34,509 nucleotides of DNA, taken from positions 1-34,509 of the forward strand of contig DASYSE010000059.1 of assembly GCA_036003705.1 (NCBI GenBank). Direction: 5' to 3'. The translations under genes were made by a program, and so were the position numbers. The DNA comes from CALGFH01 sp036003705 (lineage in GTDB: Bacteria > Actinomycetota > CALGFH01). The notes beneath the pieces were generated by a model. The model ran no database searches, was not told the DNA's origin, and saw only the letters and a program-made list of their open reading frames with translations. Within the stretch, counting starts at the first letter, position 1, and each line of letters starts with the position of its first letter. Shown here piece by piece: positions 1-8,910 of the stretch.

Positions 1-1346
1 TCGGCGAAGAACACATCGATCAGGTGGACCCGGCCCTGACGGACCAGCAGGTTGGCCGGCTTGATGTCGCGGTGGGCCAGCCCGGCGTCCCACAGCCGCC
101 GGATGATGCGCAGGCCGTCGTCGATGATGGCCTGGTCGACCCGGTCGACCTCGCCGAGCTCCTTGGCGTCGTCGAAGAACTCGGTGACCACGATGTACTC
201 GCGCTCGGGGGTGATCTCCACCAGCCCGAACGGCTCGGGGCTGCGCACCCCCGCCCCATACATCAGCCGCAGGGCGTAGTCCTCCTGCTGGACCAGCCGC
301 CGCACGGTGTTGAACGGCTTCTCGTCCTCCAGGCGGCCGTACAGCAGCGTCCTGCCCAGCTTGTACCAGCGGTCGGAACGCAGGTGGCTGCGGGCATACA
401 GCTTGGCGAACAGCCAGCTCTCCGGATCGCCCTTGACCCGGATGCGCAGGGGTGTCGAGCCGGCCGACCCCGACAGCCCGAACGGCTTGATCTCGGCCAC
501 CTGCACGCCGAGCTGGTCTTCGAGGGCTCGGTGGATGGCCTGGCCGCGGCGGCCGCCGACGTCCAGGTGGGCGGAGCGGCCGCGCCGGTAGGCGACCGGG
601 AAGACCTCGTTGGGGGTGATCAGCCGGAAGGCCACCAGCGGAATGGTGACCCCGATGATCGCGCCGACGATGGTGTCGCTCGGCGAGTTCACCGCCAGGT
701 AGATCAGCGAGAGCGACAGCGCGCCGACCAGCACGGCGATGACCGGCTTGGCGAGCTGGCGCGGCCGCCCGCGTGGCACCAGCGAGTAGAGCATGCCGAC
801 CACGGTGGCGGTGAACACCGCCACCGGGCGGGAGGGGTGGGCGTAGCCGCTCCAGTCGCCCAGGATCTCGACGGCGAGGGGACGGGGCCACACGAAGGCG
901 TAGGCGAAGAAGGCGGTGAGCGCGGTCACGGTCAGGGTGGCGCCCAGGAACACGAACAGGTGCCGGAACCGGCGCAGGACCACCAGCACGGTCACCGTCG
1001 ACCAGAACAGGACCCGGATCGTCCAGAGGGAGCCGAGCGCGTGCACCGTCTGCATGACGTCGGTGAGCAGCGCCGTTCGCAGCCCGGCGAACCACTGGAC
1101 CACCGCGTCGTCGGCCTCCAGGACCAGGATGGCCGTGCGCCGGTTGGTCAGGATCGCCGTCCACACCAGCAGCACCACGCCGGCCGCGGTCAGCCACAGC
1201 TGGCCGCTGCGGTTCAGCGTCCGTGGCAGCGGCGGGGCCTCGCCCGACGGCCGCCGCCGGCGGCCCGCACGCGAGATCCGCTGGGGTCGGCTGACCACCA
1301 CCGGCTCATCCGCTCCAAGTGGTGGCTGCCGCACCGTCGGTTCCAT
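1..1346 (-). CDS. PAP2-like membrane domain fused to a protein kinase-like domain (partial, cut by window edge)
   Basis: 448 residues are visible from the ATG at 1346; the gene runs off the left edge, so the C-terminus is missing. Residues 1-45 are Arg/Pro-rich and probably cytoplasmic. Residues about 50-245 form a membrane region with a PAP2-like layout: PSRP at 171-174, and a YLAVNSPSD stretch at 216-224 where canonical PAP2 enzymes carry SRxxxxxHxxxD. The catalytic His is replaced by Asn, so phosphatase activity is doubtful. Residues about 280-448 are kinase-like: a candidate ATP-binding Lys315 (LFAKLY), HRDIKPANL at 425-433 and a metal-site Asp444 (LIDVF in place of DFG). Larger actinobacterial proteins of this type often continue into a flippase-like (LPG synthase TM) domain; whether this one does is an inference that cannot be tested here. 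No clear Shine-Dalgarno precedes the start. It is transcribed divergently from the lipoprotein at 1364. Confidence 0.75.
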   Translation of the reverse strand, partial: MEPTVRQPPLGADEPVVVSRPQRISRAGRRRRPSGEAPPLPRTLNRSGQLWLTAAGVVLLVWTAILTNRRTAILVLEADDAVVQWFAGLRTALLTDVMQTVHALGSLWTIRVLFWSTVTVLVVLRRFRHLFVFLGATLTVTALTAFFAYAFVWPRPLAVEILGDWSGYAHPSRPVAVFTATVVGMLYSLVPRGRPRQLAKPVIAVLVGALSLSLIYLAVNSPSDTIVGAIIGVTIPLVAFRLITPNEVFPVAYRRGRSAHLDVGGRRGQAIHRALEDQLGVQVAEIKPFGLSGSAGSTPLRIRVKGDPESWLFAKLYARSHLRSDRWYKLGRTLLYGRLEDEKPFNTVRRLVQQEDYALRLMYGAGVRSPEPFGLVEITPEREYIVVTEFFDDAKELGEVDRVDQAIIDDGLRIIRRLWDAGLAHRDIKPANLLVRQGRVHLIDVFFA

Positions 1347-1363
1347 GAACAGGAGGGTAACCT

Positions 1364-2329
1364 GTGGGAACACCTCGGAACAGGAGAACCGGCATGCATC
1401 ACGGCGCCCCGCGGCCCGCGGCCGCGCCGATCCTGATGCTCGTCCTGTTCGTCCTGCTGGCCGGCGGCTGCCAGCGCGGCCAGTCCCCGCCGACGCCCGA
1501 GGACCCGCGGCGGCCGACCATCCAGCTTGCCTCCTTCGACTTCCCGGAGAGCGAGATCCTCGGCGAGCTGTACGGGCAGGCCCTGCGACAGCACGGCTTC
1601 CCGGTCGAGCTGGTGGTCCAGCTCGGGGCCCGCGAGGTGGTCGCGCCGGCCCTGGAGCAGGGCAAGGTCGACATGGTGCCGGAGTATCTCGGGTCGGCGC
1701 TCAACTTCCTCAACGACCGCGACCGGGTGGCCACCGCCGACGCCCGCCTCACCCACGCCCGGCTCGAGCAGGCCTTCGCGCCCCGCGGGGTCAGCGTGCT
1801 CGCCTTCGCCCCCGCCCAGGACCGCAACGGCTTCGTGGTCACCGGTGACCTGGCCCGCCGCCACGGCCTCGAGAAGATCAGCGACCTGGCCCCGATGGCC
1901 GGCCGGCTGGTCTTCGGCGGCCCGCCCGAGTGCCCGCAGCGTCCCCTGTGCCTCAAGGGCCTCCAGGACCTCTACGGGCTCCGGTTCGCGCGCTTCGAGG
2001 CGATGCCGTCGCGGGCGGTCACCGCGGCGGTGCTGGATTCCGGCGAGATCGACGTCGGCATGATCGAGACCACCGACCCCAACCTGATCGAGGCCGACCT
2101 GGTCCAGCTGGCCGACGACCGCAACCTCCAGCCGGCCGACAACGTGGTCCCGGTGGTCCGCCGCGAGGTCCTCGACGCCTACGGGCCGCCGGTGATCACG
2201 CTGCTGAACGCGGTCAGCGCCCAGCTCACCACCGCCGAGCTGACCAAGCTCAACCGCCAGGTGGCCGAGGGCCGGCCGGCCGCCGACGCCGCGGCGGCCT
2301 GGCTGGGAGCACACACGATCACCCGGTAG
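1364..2329 (+). CDS. OpuAC/ProX-type substrate-binding lipoprotein (glycine betaine/choline/carnitine-like)
   Basis: This is a periplasmic-binding-protein-type lipoprotein of the OpuAC family, whose members deliver quaternary amines such as glycine betaine or choline to an ABC importer. From the GTG at 1364 it has an Arg-rich n-region (RNRR), a hydrophobic core and an LAGGC lipobox with Cys36 as the lipidated residue. The mature part has the family pattern: IQLASFDFPESEILGELY near the start, then VDMVPEYLGSALNF, then DVGMIETTDP in the second lobe. AGGAGG at 1351-1356 sits 7 nt before the GTG. A second AGGAG (1382-1386) sits 7 nt before an in-frame ATG at 1394, which would give a shorter signal peptide with fewer positive charges. 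No permease or ATPase for it lies in the window, so it is an orphan here. Family assignment is good; substrate identity is not settled. Confidence 0.85.
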   Translation: MGTPRNRRTGMHHGAPRPAAAPILMLVLFVLLAGGCQRGQSPPTPEDPRRPTIQLASFDFPESEILGELYGQALRQHGFPVELVVQLGAREVVAPALEQGKVDMVPEYLGSALNFLNDRDRVATADARLTHARLEQAFAPRGVSVLAFAPAQDRNGFVVTGDLARRHGLEKISDLAPMAGRLVFGGPPECPQRPLCLKGLQDLYGLRFARFEAMPSRAVTAAVLDSGEIDVGMIETTDPNLIEADLVQLADDRNLQPADNVVPVVRREVLDAYGPPVITLLNAVSAQLTTAELTKLNRQVAEGRPAADAAAAWLGAHTITR

Positions 2330-2351
2330 CCGCCCTGGCGGGATCACCCGC

Positions 2352-2430
2352 GCCATGGCACAGGCGCTCTTGAGTGGCGGTGGGGGGAGCCGGAGCTCCC
2401 CCCACATGGAACGAGGACCCACCTATCGTT
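2352..2430. repeat. Structured intergenic element, copy A (also a candidate bidirectional terminator)
   Basis: An 80-bp-class element found again at 15869-15948. By eye 65 of 80 aligned columns are identical, with a single one-base gap. This copy contains a perfect 11-bp stem: GTGGGGGGAGC at 2380-2390, loop CGGA, GCTCCCCCCAC at 2395-2405. The stem stands between the convergent ends of the OpuAC lipoprotein gene and mtnA, so it could terminate both. No T-tract follows. The element runs over the last codons of mtnA. Flanking CCATG and CATGG motifs could extend the pairing. Confidence 0.6.
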
Positions 2431-3490
2431 GTCCCGCCAGAGCACCGGCGATCGAGCTTGAGAAGGGCGGGCGGAGCACGCCGGCGTCGGTGATGAAGGC
2501 GGTGATCAGGGCCGCCGGGGTGATGTCGAAGGCAGGGTTCCAGACACCGGCCGCCTCGGGCGCCAGGCGGGCGCCGGCGACGATGCTGACCTCCGCGGCC
2601 GGGCGCTGCTCGATGACGATCTGGCCGCCATCGGCGGCCGCGGGATCGAATGAGGACAAGGGGCCGACGACGTAGAAGGGGATGCGGTTGGCGTCGGCCA
2701 CCACGGCCAGGCTGTAGGTGCCGATCTTGTTGGCGGTGTCGCCGTTGCCGGCCACCCGGTCGCAGCCGACCACCACGGCGTCGACCAGGCCGCCCGCCAT
2801 GGCCGCGCCGGCCGCCGTGTCGGCGACCACGGTGACCGGGATGCCGGCGTTGACCAGCTCCCAGGCGGTGAGGCGGGCGCCCTGGAGCAGCGGCCTGGTC
2901 TCGGAGGCGAGCACCTCGACCGGCTCCCCCGCGGCCGCCTTGGCGTAGACGACGCCCAGCGCCGTGCCAATCCCCGCAGTGGCCAGCCGCCCGGTGTTGC
3001 AGTGGGTCAGCAGCCGGCGGTGCGAGACCAGCTCGGCCCTCCCGGCCTCGCCGATCCGCCGGCAGGCCGCCCGGTCCTCCTCGAGCACGCGCACGGCCTC
3101 GTCGAGGGCCAGCCGGCGCAGCTCGGCCGCGCTGGCGGCGCCCGCCGCGGCGGCGGCCACCCGGCGGACGGCCCAGCGCAGGTTCACGGCGGTCGGCCGG
3201 GCCGCCTCCAGGGAGCTGGCGGCCCGCTCCAGGCTGGCCCTGGCCGCGGCCAGCCCGGCCGGCCCTGGTTGGAGCGGGCCGGCCTCGGCCAGGCCGAGCA
3301 CCAGCCCGAACGCGCCCACCACCCCGATGGCCGGCGCGCCCCGCACCGCCAGCCGCCGCAGCGCGTCCACCACCTCGGCGACCGTCGTCAGCTCGCACAC
3401 CACCAGCCGCCCGGGCAGCAGCGTCTGGTCGACGATCTCCAGCCGGCCGTCCCGCCAGCCGACGGCGCTCCGCGGCAGCTCGGCGTCCAT
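2423..3490 (-). CDS. mtnA: S-methyl-5-thioribose-1-phosphate isomerase
   Basis: This enzyme converts 5-methylthioribose 1-phosphate to 5-methylthioribulose 1-phosphate in the cytosolic methionine salvage pathway. The 355-residue length is normal for MtnA of the eIF2B-like isomerase family. Diagnostic motifs are present in order: RGAPAIG at 50-56, LTHCNTGRLATAGIGTALG with catalytic Cys164, ASETRPLLQGARLTAWEL at 195-212, VVGCDRVAGNGDTANKIGTYSLAV with catalytic Asp244, and a C-terminal NPAFDITPAALITAFITDAGV. The start is the ATG at 3490. No other methionine-salvage gene (mtnK, mtnB, mtnP) lies in the window. It converges on the OpuAC lipoprotein gene, with structured element A between and over its 3' end. 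The eIF2B-like sugar-phosphate isomerases that share this fold are the only real alternative. Confidence 0.95.
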   Translation of the reverse strand: MDAELPRSAVGWRDGRLEIVDQTLLPGRLVVCELTTVAEVVDALRRLAVRGAPAIGVVGAFGLVLGLAEAGPLQPGPAGLAAARASLERAASSLEAARPTAVNLRWAVRRVAAAAAGAASAAELRRLALDEAVRVLEEDRAACRRIGEAGRAELVSHRRLLTHCNTGRLATAGIGTALGVVYAKAAAGEPVEVLASETRPLLQGARLTAWELVNAGIPVTVVADTAAGAAMAGGLVDAVVVGCDRVAGNGDTANKIGTYSLAVVADANRIPFYVVGPLSSFDPAAADGGQIVIEQRPAAEVSIVAGARLAPEAAGVWNPAFDITPAALITAFITDAGVLRPPFSSSIAGALAGQR

Positions 3491-3591
3491 GGGGCGATGC
3501 TACCGTCGGCCGGCTTCGCGGTCCTGCCACGATGGTGCGATCATGCCTGCAACCACCAGTTGCCGGGACTGGGGGGAGGATGCGGTTGGCC

Positions 3592-4719
3592 ATGCCCGTG
3601 CGGTCGAGCTGGGCCCGTTTGCTGCTGGCGGCCCTGGCCCTGGTTGCGGTGGCGTGCTCCGAACCGGGCGCCACCCTGCCGAAAGCGCCCGGCACCACCG
3701 GCGCGGGGCCGACAGCCGCCGGGGCGCTCCCCGACGGCTGCGCCGGCGACGCCCCCTCCCCCACCAACGCACCGGTGGCGTTCGTGGCCGGCGGCCGGGC
3801 GTGGGCGGCAACGCCCGACGGCCGCCGGTTGTGGTGCCTGTTCGAGGTGCGCAAGCCGGGCCCGTTCCTGTGGGGCCCACGCGGCGACCGGGTGGTGCTG
3901 GACGGGCTGGAGGTCCGCGGGGTCGGCGCCCGGGTGTGGCGGCCGGCCCGCGGGATCGAGACGGTCTCGGTGACCTGGCTCGGGGCGACCGGGAACGCGC
4001 TCGCCTTCGTCACTCCCGGCCGCCTCAACCTCGCGTCGGCCTCCCTCGGCTCGATCGACCTGCGCGAGCTCACCCCGTTGCGGGGACCCACCTACCTGGC
4101 GGTGGCCGGCCACCCGTCAGGGCAGGCGCTGGCGTTCGTGATCGAGCAGCGGGGCGGCTACGAGATCTGGATGGCCAGCAACGCCGGCAGCGGCGAGGTC
4201 CGGCTGGTCGCCCCGACCCCGGCCCGGCTGGGACCGCTGGCCTTCTCGGCCAGCGGCAAGGCGCTCTACTACGGCAGCAGGCTGCCCGACGGCAGCCGCC
4301 GGCTCGAGGTCTTCTCGCTGGCCGAGCGCAGACGCCTGGAGCCGGCCTGGAGGGGCAAGCGGGACGTGCTGGCCATCGTCGGGCGGCGTGACCCGGCCGC
4401 CACCCAGCTGGCGATCGACACCGGCAGCGGCTGCGGCGACCGCCGGGCCGACCTCTCGGGGCTGGACGGCCGTTCCGGCCGGCCGCTGCTGCCGGCGGCG
4501 ACCAGGCCGACCAGCGCCGTCGGCTGGCTCGACAGCCGCAGGGTGCTGCTGCTGGAGGGCGGCTGCGAGGGGCCGTTCGACCTGTGGGTGGTCGACCTCG
4601 GGGGCCGCGAGCCGGTGGCCATCGCCCGCGGGATCGGCCAGGCGGCGCTGCGCCGTTCCGACCCCCGGCCGGTCCCGGCCGCCCCCGACCTGGCCGCGCT
4701 GGCCCAGGCCGGCGGGTAG
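3592..4719 (+). CDS. Predicted lipoprotein with TolB/WD40-like beta-propeller repeats
   Basis: The protein starts with a lipoprotein signal: MPVRSSW, a Leu/Ala-rich core and a VAVAC lipobox. A low-complexity Gly/Ala/Pro/Thr linker follows. The rest consists of repeated short beta-blades typical of TolB or PD40-like propellers, for example LAFVTPGRLNL, QALAFVIEQRGGYEIWMASN, LGPLAFSASGKALYYGSRLPDGSRRLEVFSL and SAVGWLDSRRVLLLEGGCEGPFDLWVVDLGG. Such proteins act outside the membrane as binding scaffolds; no enzymatic site is visible and the partner is unknown. GGGGGGAGG at 3571-3579 is the ribosome binding site. It is ideally spaced for a TTG at 3586 and acceptably for the ATG at 3592 used here. 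The gene follows divergently transcribed mtnA and converges on the crotonase gene 18 bp away. Confidence 0.7.
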   Translation: MPVRSSWARLLLAALALVAVACSEPGATLPKAPGTTGAGPTAAGALPDGCAGDAPSPTNAPVAFVAGGRAWAATPDGRRLWCLFEVRKPGPFLWGPRGDRVVLDGLEVRGVGARVWRPARGIETVSVTWLGATGNALAFVTPGRLNLASASLGSIDLRELTPLRGPTYLAVAGHPSGQALAFVIEQRGGYEIWMASNAGSGEVRLVAPTPARLGPLAFSASGKALYYGSRLPDGSRRLEVFSLAERRRLEPAWRGKRDVLAIVGRRDPAATQLAIDTGSGCGDRRADLSGLDGRSGRPLLPAATRPTSAVGWLDSRRVLLLEGGCEGPFDLWVVDLGGREPVAIARGIGQAALRRSDPRPVPAAPDLAALAQAGG

Positions 4720-4737
4720 CGCCAGGCCGGTTCCCCC

Positions 4738-5547
4738 TCATCCGGAGGCCGGTCCGGTGAACCTGGGTGGGCGCTTGTCGCGGAACGAGGCCACCCCTTC
4801 GCGCACGTCCGGCCCGGAGAAGCCCAGGAACTCCAGCGCCAGCGAGGTGTCGAACACCGGTCCGGCCATGCGCAGCCAGTTGTTGAGGGCGTACTTGGTC
4901 CAGCGGATGGCGCTCTGGGAGCCGCTGGACAGCTTGACCGCGACCTCGAGGGCGACCTGGTGCAGCTCGGCGTCGTCGACGCAGCGCGCCACCAGCCCGA
5001 TCCGTTCGGCCTCCTCGCCCGAGACGGGCTCGCACAGCAGCAGGTGGTACTTGGCCTTGGCCATCCCGCACAGCAGCGGCCAGACGATCGCCGCATGGTC
5101 GCCGGCCGCCACCCCCAGGCGGGTGTGGCCGTCGATGATGCGGGCCGAGCGGGCCGCGATCGACACGTCGGCGAGCAGGCCGACCACCAGCCCGGCCCCG
5201 ACCGCGGGGCCGGCCATGGCCGACACCACCGGCTTGGAGCAGTTGAGCAGGTTGTAGACCAGGTCGCGGGCCTCGCGGAGGACCCGGATGCGGACCTCGA
5301 AGTCGTCGGCCATGTCGGCGACCAGGTCGAGGTCGCCGCCGGCGGAGAAGGCGTCCCCGGCCCCGCGGACGACCACCGCCCGAACGTCGGGGTCGCGGTC
5401 GATCTCGGTCCAGATGCCGGCCAGGTCGCGGTGCATCTGGTGCCCGGCGGCGTTGAGCCGTCCGGGGGCGCTCATCACCACCCGCAGGACCCCGTCGGCG
5501 GGCCACTCCAGCTGCAGGCTCGGGAAGGCGGCATAGCGGTCTGGCAT
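4738..5547 (-). CDS. Enoyl-CoA hydratase/isomerase (crotonase) family protein with both catalytic Glu replaced
   Basis: A 269-residue crotonase-fold protein. The acyl-CoA site and oxyanion hole are recognisable: VVVRGAGDAFSAGGDL, followed by KPVVSAMAGPAVGAGLVVGLLADVSIAA and GLVARCVDDAEL. The C-terminal helices are complete (SGSQSAIRWTKYALN and LEFLGFSGPDVREGVASFRDKRPPRF). In classical enoyl-CoA hydratase two glutamates act as acid/base. Here the matching positions read DGHT (His) and AKYH (Tyr), and the local motif is GVAAGDHAAIVWP. The protein therefore belongs to a crotonase subgroup that may not be a standard hydratase. The start at 5547 has GAGGGAGA just upstream. It is divergent from the amino acid transporter operon and no beta-oxidation partner is adjacent. 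Confidence 0.85.
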   Translation of the reverse strand: MPDRYAAFPSLQLEWPADGVLRVVMSAPGRLNAAGHQMHRDLAGIWTEIDRDPDVRAVVVRGAGDAFSAGGDLDLVADMADDFEVRIRVLREARDLVYNLLNCSKPVVSAMAGPAVGAGLVVGLLADVSIAARSARIIDGHTRLGVAAGDHAAIVWPLLCGMAKAKYHLLLCEPVSGEEAERIGLVARCVDDAELHQVALEVAVKLSSGSQSAIRWTKYALNNWLRMAGPVFDTSLALEFLGFSGPDVREGVASFRDKRPPRFTGPASG

Positions 5548-5716
5548 CGGGTCTCCCTCGACGTCGTGGGCGCTGCAGCGGTCATGGTGGCAGACCGCCC
5601 GTTCGGCTGAGGAACGCCTCGTCGGGACGACCGCCATCGCCGATCGGATCCGCACATGGTTTGATACCGGACGTCGGAGTTCCCGGCCCGGGGTGACAGG
5701 TGGGAGGCCCGAGAAG

Positions 5717-6460
<744 letters not shown>

Positions 6461-6500
6461 CCGGGCGGCCCGGCCGCCCCAGGCAAGGAGGGAACCACTC

Positions 6501-7373
6501 ATGCTGCTACGACGCTCGACCAGCCTGGTGGGGATCGTGCTGGTCCTGATGCTGGCCGCGGCCGCCTGCGGCGGCGACGACGAGGGCGGCGGCCAGACCA
6601 ACCAGGGCGCCAGCTTCCCCGCGGGCTCGACCATGGCCAAGCTCAAGGAGGCCGGCAAGGTTCGGGTCGGCACCAAGTTCGACCAGCCGCTGTTCGGGCT
6701 CAAGAACCTGGAGGGCGTCCCGGAGGGCTTCGACGTCGAGATCGCCAAGCTGATCGCCGGCGAGATGGGCATCCAGGCGGGCAACATCGAGTGGATCGAG
6801 GCGGTCTCGGCCAACCGGGAGCCGTTCATCCAGCAGGACAAGGTCGACTTCGTGGTCGCCACCTACACCATCAACGACAAGCGCAAGCAGGTGGTCGACT
6901 TCGCCGGCCCCTACTACGAGGCCGGCCAGGACATCATGGTCGCCAAGGGCAACCCGGAGGGTATCGGCGGTCCCGACGACCTCGCCGGCAAGAAGGTCTG
7001 CTCGGTGACCGGCTCGACCCCGGCCGAGAACATCCGCACCAACTACCCCAAGGCCGACCTGACCGAGTTCGACGTCTACTCCAAGTGCGCCGAGGCCCTC
7101 AAGAACGGCCAGGTCCAGGCCGTGACCACCGACAACGTCATCCTGCTCGGGCTGATCAGCAAGGACCAGGAAGCCTTCGAGCTGGTCGGCAAGCCGTTCA
7201 CCAAGGAGCCGTACGGCATCGGGGTCAAGAAGGGCGACACCCAGTTCCGCAGCTTCATCAACGACACCCTTGACAAGGCCTTCCAGGACGGGCGCTGGCT
7301 GGCCGCCTGGGACGCCACCGCCGGCAAGGTGGCCACCGACAAGCCGACCCCGCCGACGATCGACCGCTACTGA
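6501..7373 (+). CDS. Polar amino acid ABC transporter, substrate-binding lipoprotein (GluB type)
   Basis: A 290-residue family 3 extracellular solute-binding protein (SBP_bac_3). The signal peptide MLLRRSTSL is followed by a hydrophobic stretch and an Ala-rich lipobox ending in Cys23, then a Gly/Asp-rich linker. The ligand domain shows family landmarks: KLKEAGKVRVGTKFDQPLFG, GFDVEIAKLIAGEMG, a ligand-contact region IEAVSANREPFIQQDKVDFVVATYTINDKRKQVVDFAGPYY, and ALKNGQVQAVTTDN in lobe 2. It most resembles glutamate-binding GluB proteins; the exact ligand is inferred. Two cysteines in lobe 2 (KKVCSV and YSKCAEAL) may form a disulfide. AAGGAGGG precedes the ATG, 40 bp after the ATPase gene. In this operon it captures the amino acid at the outer membrane face and hands it to the permease pair. 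Confidence 0.92.
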   Translation: MLLRRSTSLVGIVLVLMLAAAACGGDDEGGGQTNQGASFPAGSTMAKLKEAGKVRVGTKFDQPLFGLKNLEGVPEGFDVEIAKLIAGEMGIQAGNIEWIEAVSANREPFIQQDKVDFVVATYTINDKRKQVVDFAGPYYEAGQDIMVAKGNPEGIGGPDDLAGKKVCSVTGSTPAENIRTNYPKADLTEFDVYSKCAEALKNGQVQAVTTDNVILLGLISKDQEAFELVGKPFTKEPYGIGVKKGDTQFRSFINDTLDKAFQDGRWLAAWDATAGKVATDKPTPPTIDRY

Positions 7374-7382
7374 GCCGAGCCG

Positions 7383-7425
7383 GCCGGAGGGCCGGGACAT
7401 GGATGCCGGAGGGCCGGGACATGGA
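7383..7425 (+). repeat. 22-bp tandem duplication covering the ribosome binding site and start codon of the first permease
   Basis: Two direct copies of a 22-bp unit (7383-7404 and 7405-7426, differing only in the last base) each carry GGAGGG and an ATG 7 nt downstream. The ATG of copy 1 (7399) is out of frame and opens a roughly 108-codon decoy frame ending at 7722. The ATG of copy 2 (7421) is the permease start. Because 22 is not a multiple of three, the duplication places two competing initiation sites in different frames. A further ATG at 7403, inside the junction, is in the permease frame. Confidence 0.8.
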
Positions 7426-8068
7426 CGCGATCCTCGACAACCTCGACGCCTACCGGCAGGGGTTCGTCACCACGCTGGCGCTGACGGTGGTGTCGACGGT
7501 GCTGGCGCTGACGCTCGGCACGCTGCTGGCGGCCATGCGGGTGTCCCCGATCCCGACCCTCCGCGCCGCCGGCGCGGCCTACGTGGAGGTGGTGCGCAAC
7601 ACCCCGCTCACCGTGGTGTTCTTCTTCGCCGTGTTCGTCCTGCCCCAGCTCGACATCGGCCTGTCGTTCTTCGTGTTCGCGGTGATCGCAGTGAGCGTCT
7701 ACCACGCCGCCTTCTTCTGTGAGTCGGTGCGGTCGGGCGTCAACTCGGTCGGGGTCGGGCAGGCCGAGGCGGCCCGCTCCATCGGCCTCACCTTCACCCA
7801 GTCGCTGCGGCTGGTGATCCTGCCCCAGGCCTTCCGGACGGTGGTCCCGCCGCTGATCAACGTGGTCATCGCCCTGACCAAGAACACCTCGATCGCGGCC
7901 GCCTTCGGGGTGGTCGAGCTGACCGCGATCGGCACCCGGCTGGCCAACGCCAACGGCGACGCGGTGCTCGCCATCCTGGCCGGCGTCGCCGTGTGCTACC
8001 TGGTGCTGACCCTGCCGTCGGGGTGGCTGGCCGGCCAGCTCGAGCGCCGCGTGGCGGTGGCGCGATGA
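7421..8068 (+). CDS. Polar amino acid ABC transporter, permease 1 (GluC type)
   Basis: An inner-membrane permease of the His/Glu/Gln/Arg opine family, 215 residues. It has several hydrophobic segments, starting with FVTTLALTVVSTVLALTLGTLLAAMRVS. The conserved opening of the permease core is YVEVVRNTPLTVVFFF, and the EAA loop that docks on the ATPase is EAARSIGLTFTQSLRLVILPQAFRTVVPPLINVVIALTKNTSIAAAFGVVEL. The chosen ATG (7421) belongs to the second copy of a duplicated ribosome-binding/start unit; an ATG at 7403 would add MPEGRD. The stop codon overlaps the start of the next permease (ATGA), which implies translational coupling and heterodimer assembly with that protein. Confidence 0.93.
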   Translation: MDAILDNLDAYRQGFVTTLALTVVSTVLALTLGTLLAAMRVSPIPTLRAAGAAYVEVVRNTPLTVVFFFAVFVLPQLDIGLSFFVFAVIAVSVYHAAFFCESVRSGVNSVGVGQAEAARSIGLTFTQSLRLVILPQAFRTVVPPLINVVIALTKNTSIAAAFGVVELTAIGTRLANANGDAVLAILAGVAVCYLVLTLPSGWLAGQLERRVAVAR

Positions 8069-8910
8069 CCGAGGCCGTCCTCTACGACGCCGTCGGGCCG
8101 CGCGGGCGGCGCCGCATCCTGGTCGGCAGCGTGGCCGGCCTGCTGCTGCTGGCGGTCGTGATCGGGGCGGCGGTGGCCAGGCTGGCCGCCAAGGGCGGGT
8201 TCGAGGCCGACCTGTGGCGGGTGCTGACCCGTGGCGACGTGCAGCGGCTGCTGGGCCGCGGCCTGGCCGCGACCCTGCGCGCCGCCGCCTTCGCGATGGT
8301 CCTGTCGATGACGGTGGGCGCCGTGCTGGCGGTCGCGCGCCTGTCCCGGCGGGGCTGGCTGGCAAGGCCGGCCGGCGCCTGGGTCGAGCTGTTCCGGGGC
8401 CTGCCGCTGCTGCTGCTGATCCTGTTCCTGTTCCTCGGGCTGCCCGCGGTCGGCGTCACCATCTCCACCTTCTGGACCCTGGTCGCCGGCCTGACGCTCT
8501 ACAACAGCGCCGTGCTCGGGGAGATCTTCCGGGCCGGGATCCTGTCGCTGCCAACCGGCCAGACCGAGGCCGCCTACGCGATCGGCCTGCGCCGGGGACA
8601 GACCCTGCGCATGATCCTGCTCCCCCAGGCGGTCCGGCGCATGCTGCCGGCCCTGATCAGCCAGGCGGTCACGCTGCTCAAGGACACCTCGCTGGGGTTC
8701 GTGATCGGCTACGCCGAGCTGCTGCGCAACGGCCGCAACGCGGTCGAGTTCCTGGGCGGGAAGTACTCGATCCCGATCTACACCGCCATCGCGGTCGTCT
8801 ACATCGCGGTCAACGCCTCGCTGTCGTTCCTGGCCCGATGGCTGGACCGGCGCACCAGGCGGCAGATCGGGCCCACCGTGCAGCCGAGCGTGGCCGACGA
8901 GGCGGCCTAG
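8065..8910 (+). CDS. Polar amino acid ABC transporter, permease 2 (GluD type)
   Basis: The second membrane subunit of the importer, 281 residues. An extra N-terminal transmembrane helix (ILVGSVAGLLLLAVVIGAAVARLAA) precedes the permease core, as in GluD. Core motifs are WVELFRGLPLLLLILFLFLGL, then the EAA loop TEAAYAIGLRRGQTLRMILLPQAVRRMLPALISQAVTLLKDTSLGFVIGYAELL. It starts with ATG overlapping the previous stop (ATGA). At the 3' end, its TAG (8908-8910) overlaps the TAG of the convergent ferredoxin-like gene on the other strand (8907-8909), so the two transcription units end on the same four bases with no spacer. Confidence 0.93.
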   Translation: MTEAVLYDAVGPRGRRRILVGSVAGLLLLAVVIGAAVARLAAKGGFEADLWRVLTRGDVQRLLGRGLAATLRAAAFAMVLSMTVGAVLAVARLSRRGWLARPAGAWVELFRGLPLLLLILFLFLGLPAVGVTISTFWTLVAGLTLYNSAVLGEIFRAGILSLPTGQTEAAYAIGLRRGQTLRMILLPQAVRRMLPALISQAVTLLKDTSLGFVIGYAELLRNGRNAVEFLGGKYSIPIYTAIAVVYIAVNASLSFLARWLDRRTRRQIGPTVQPSVADEAA

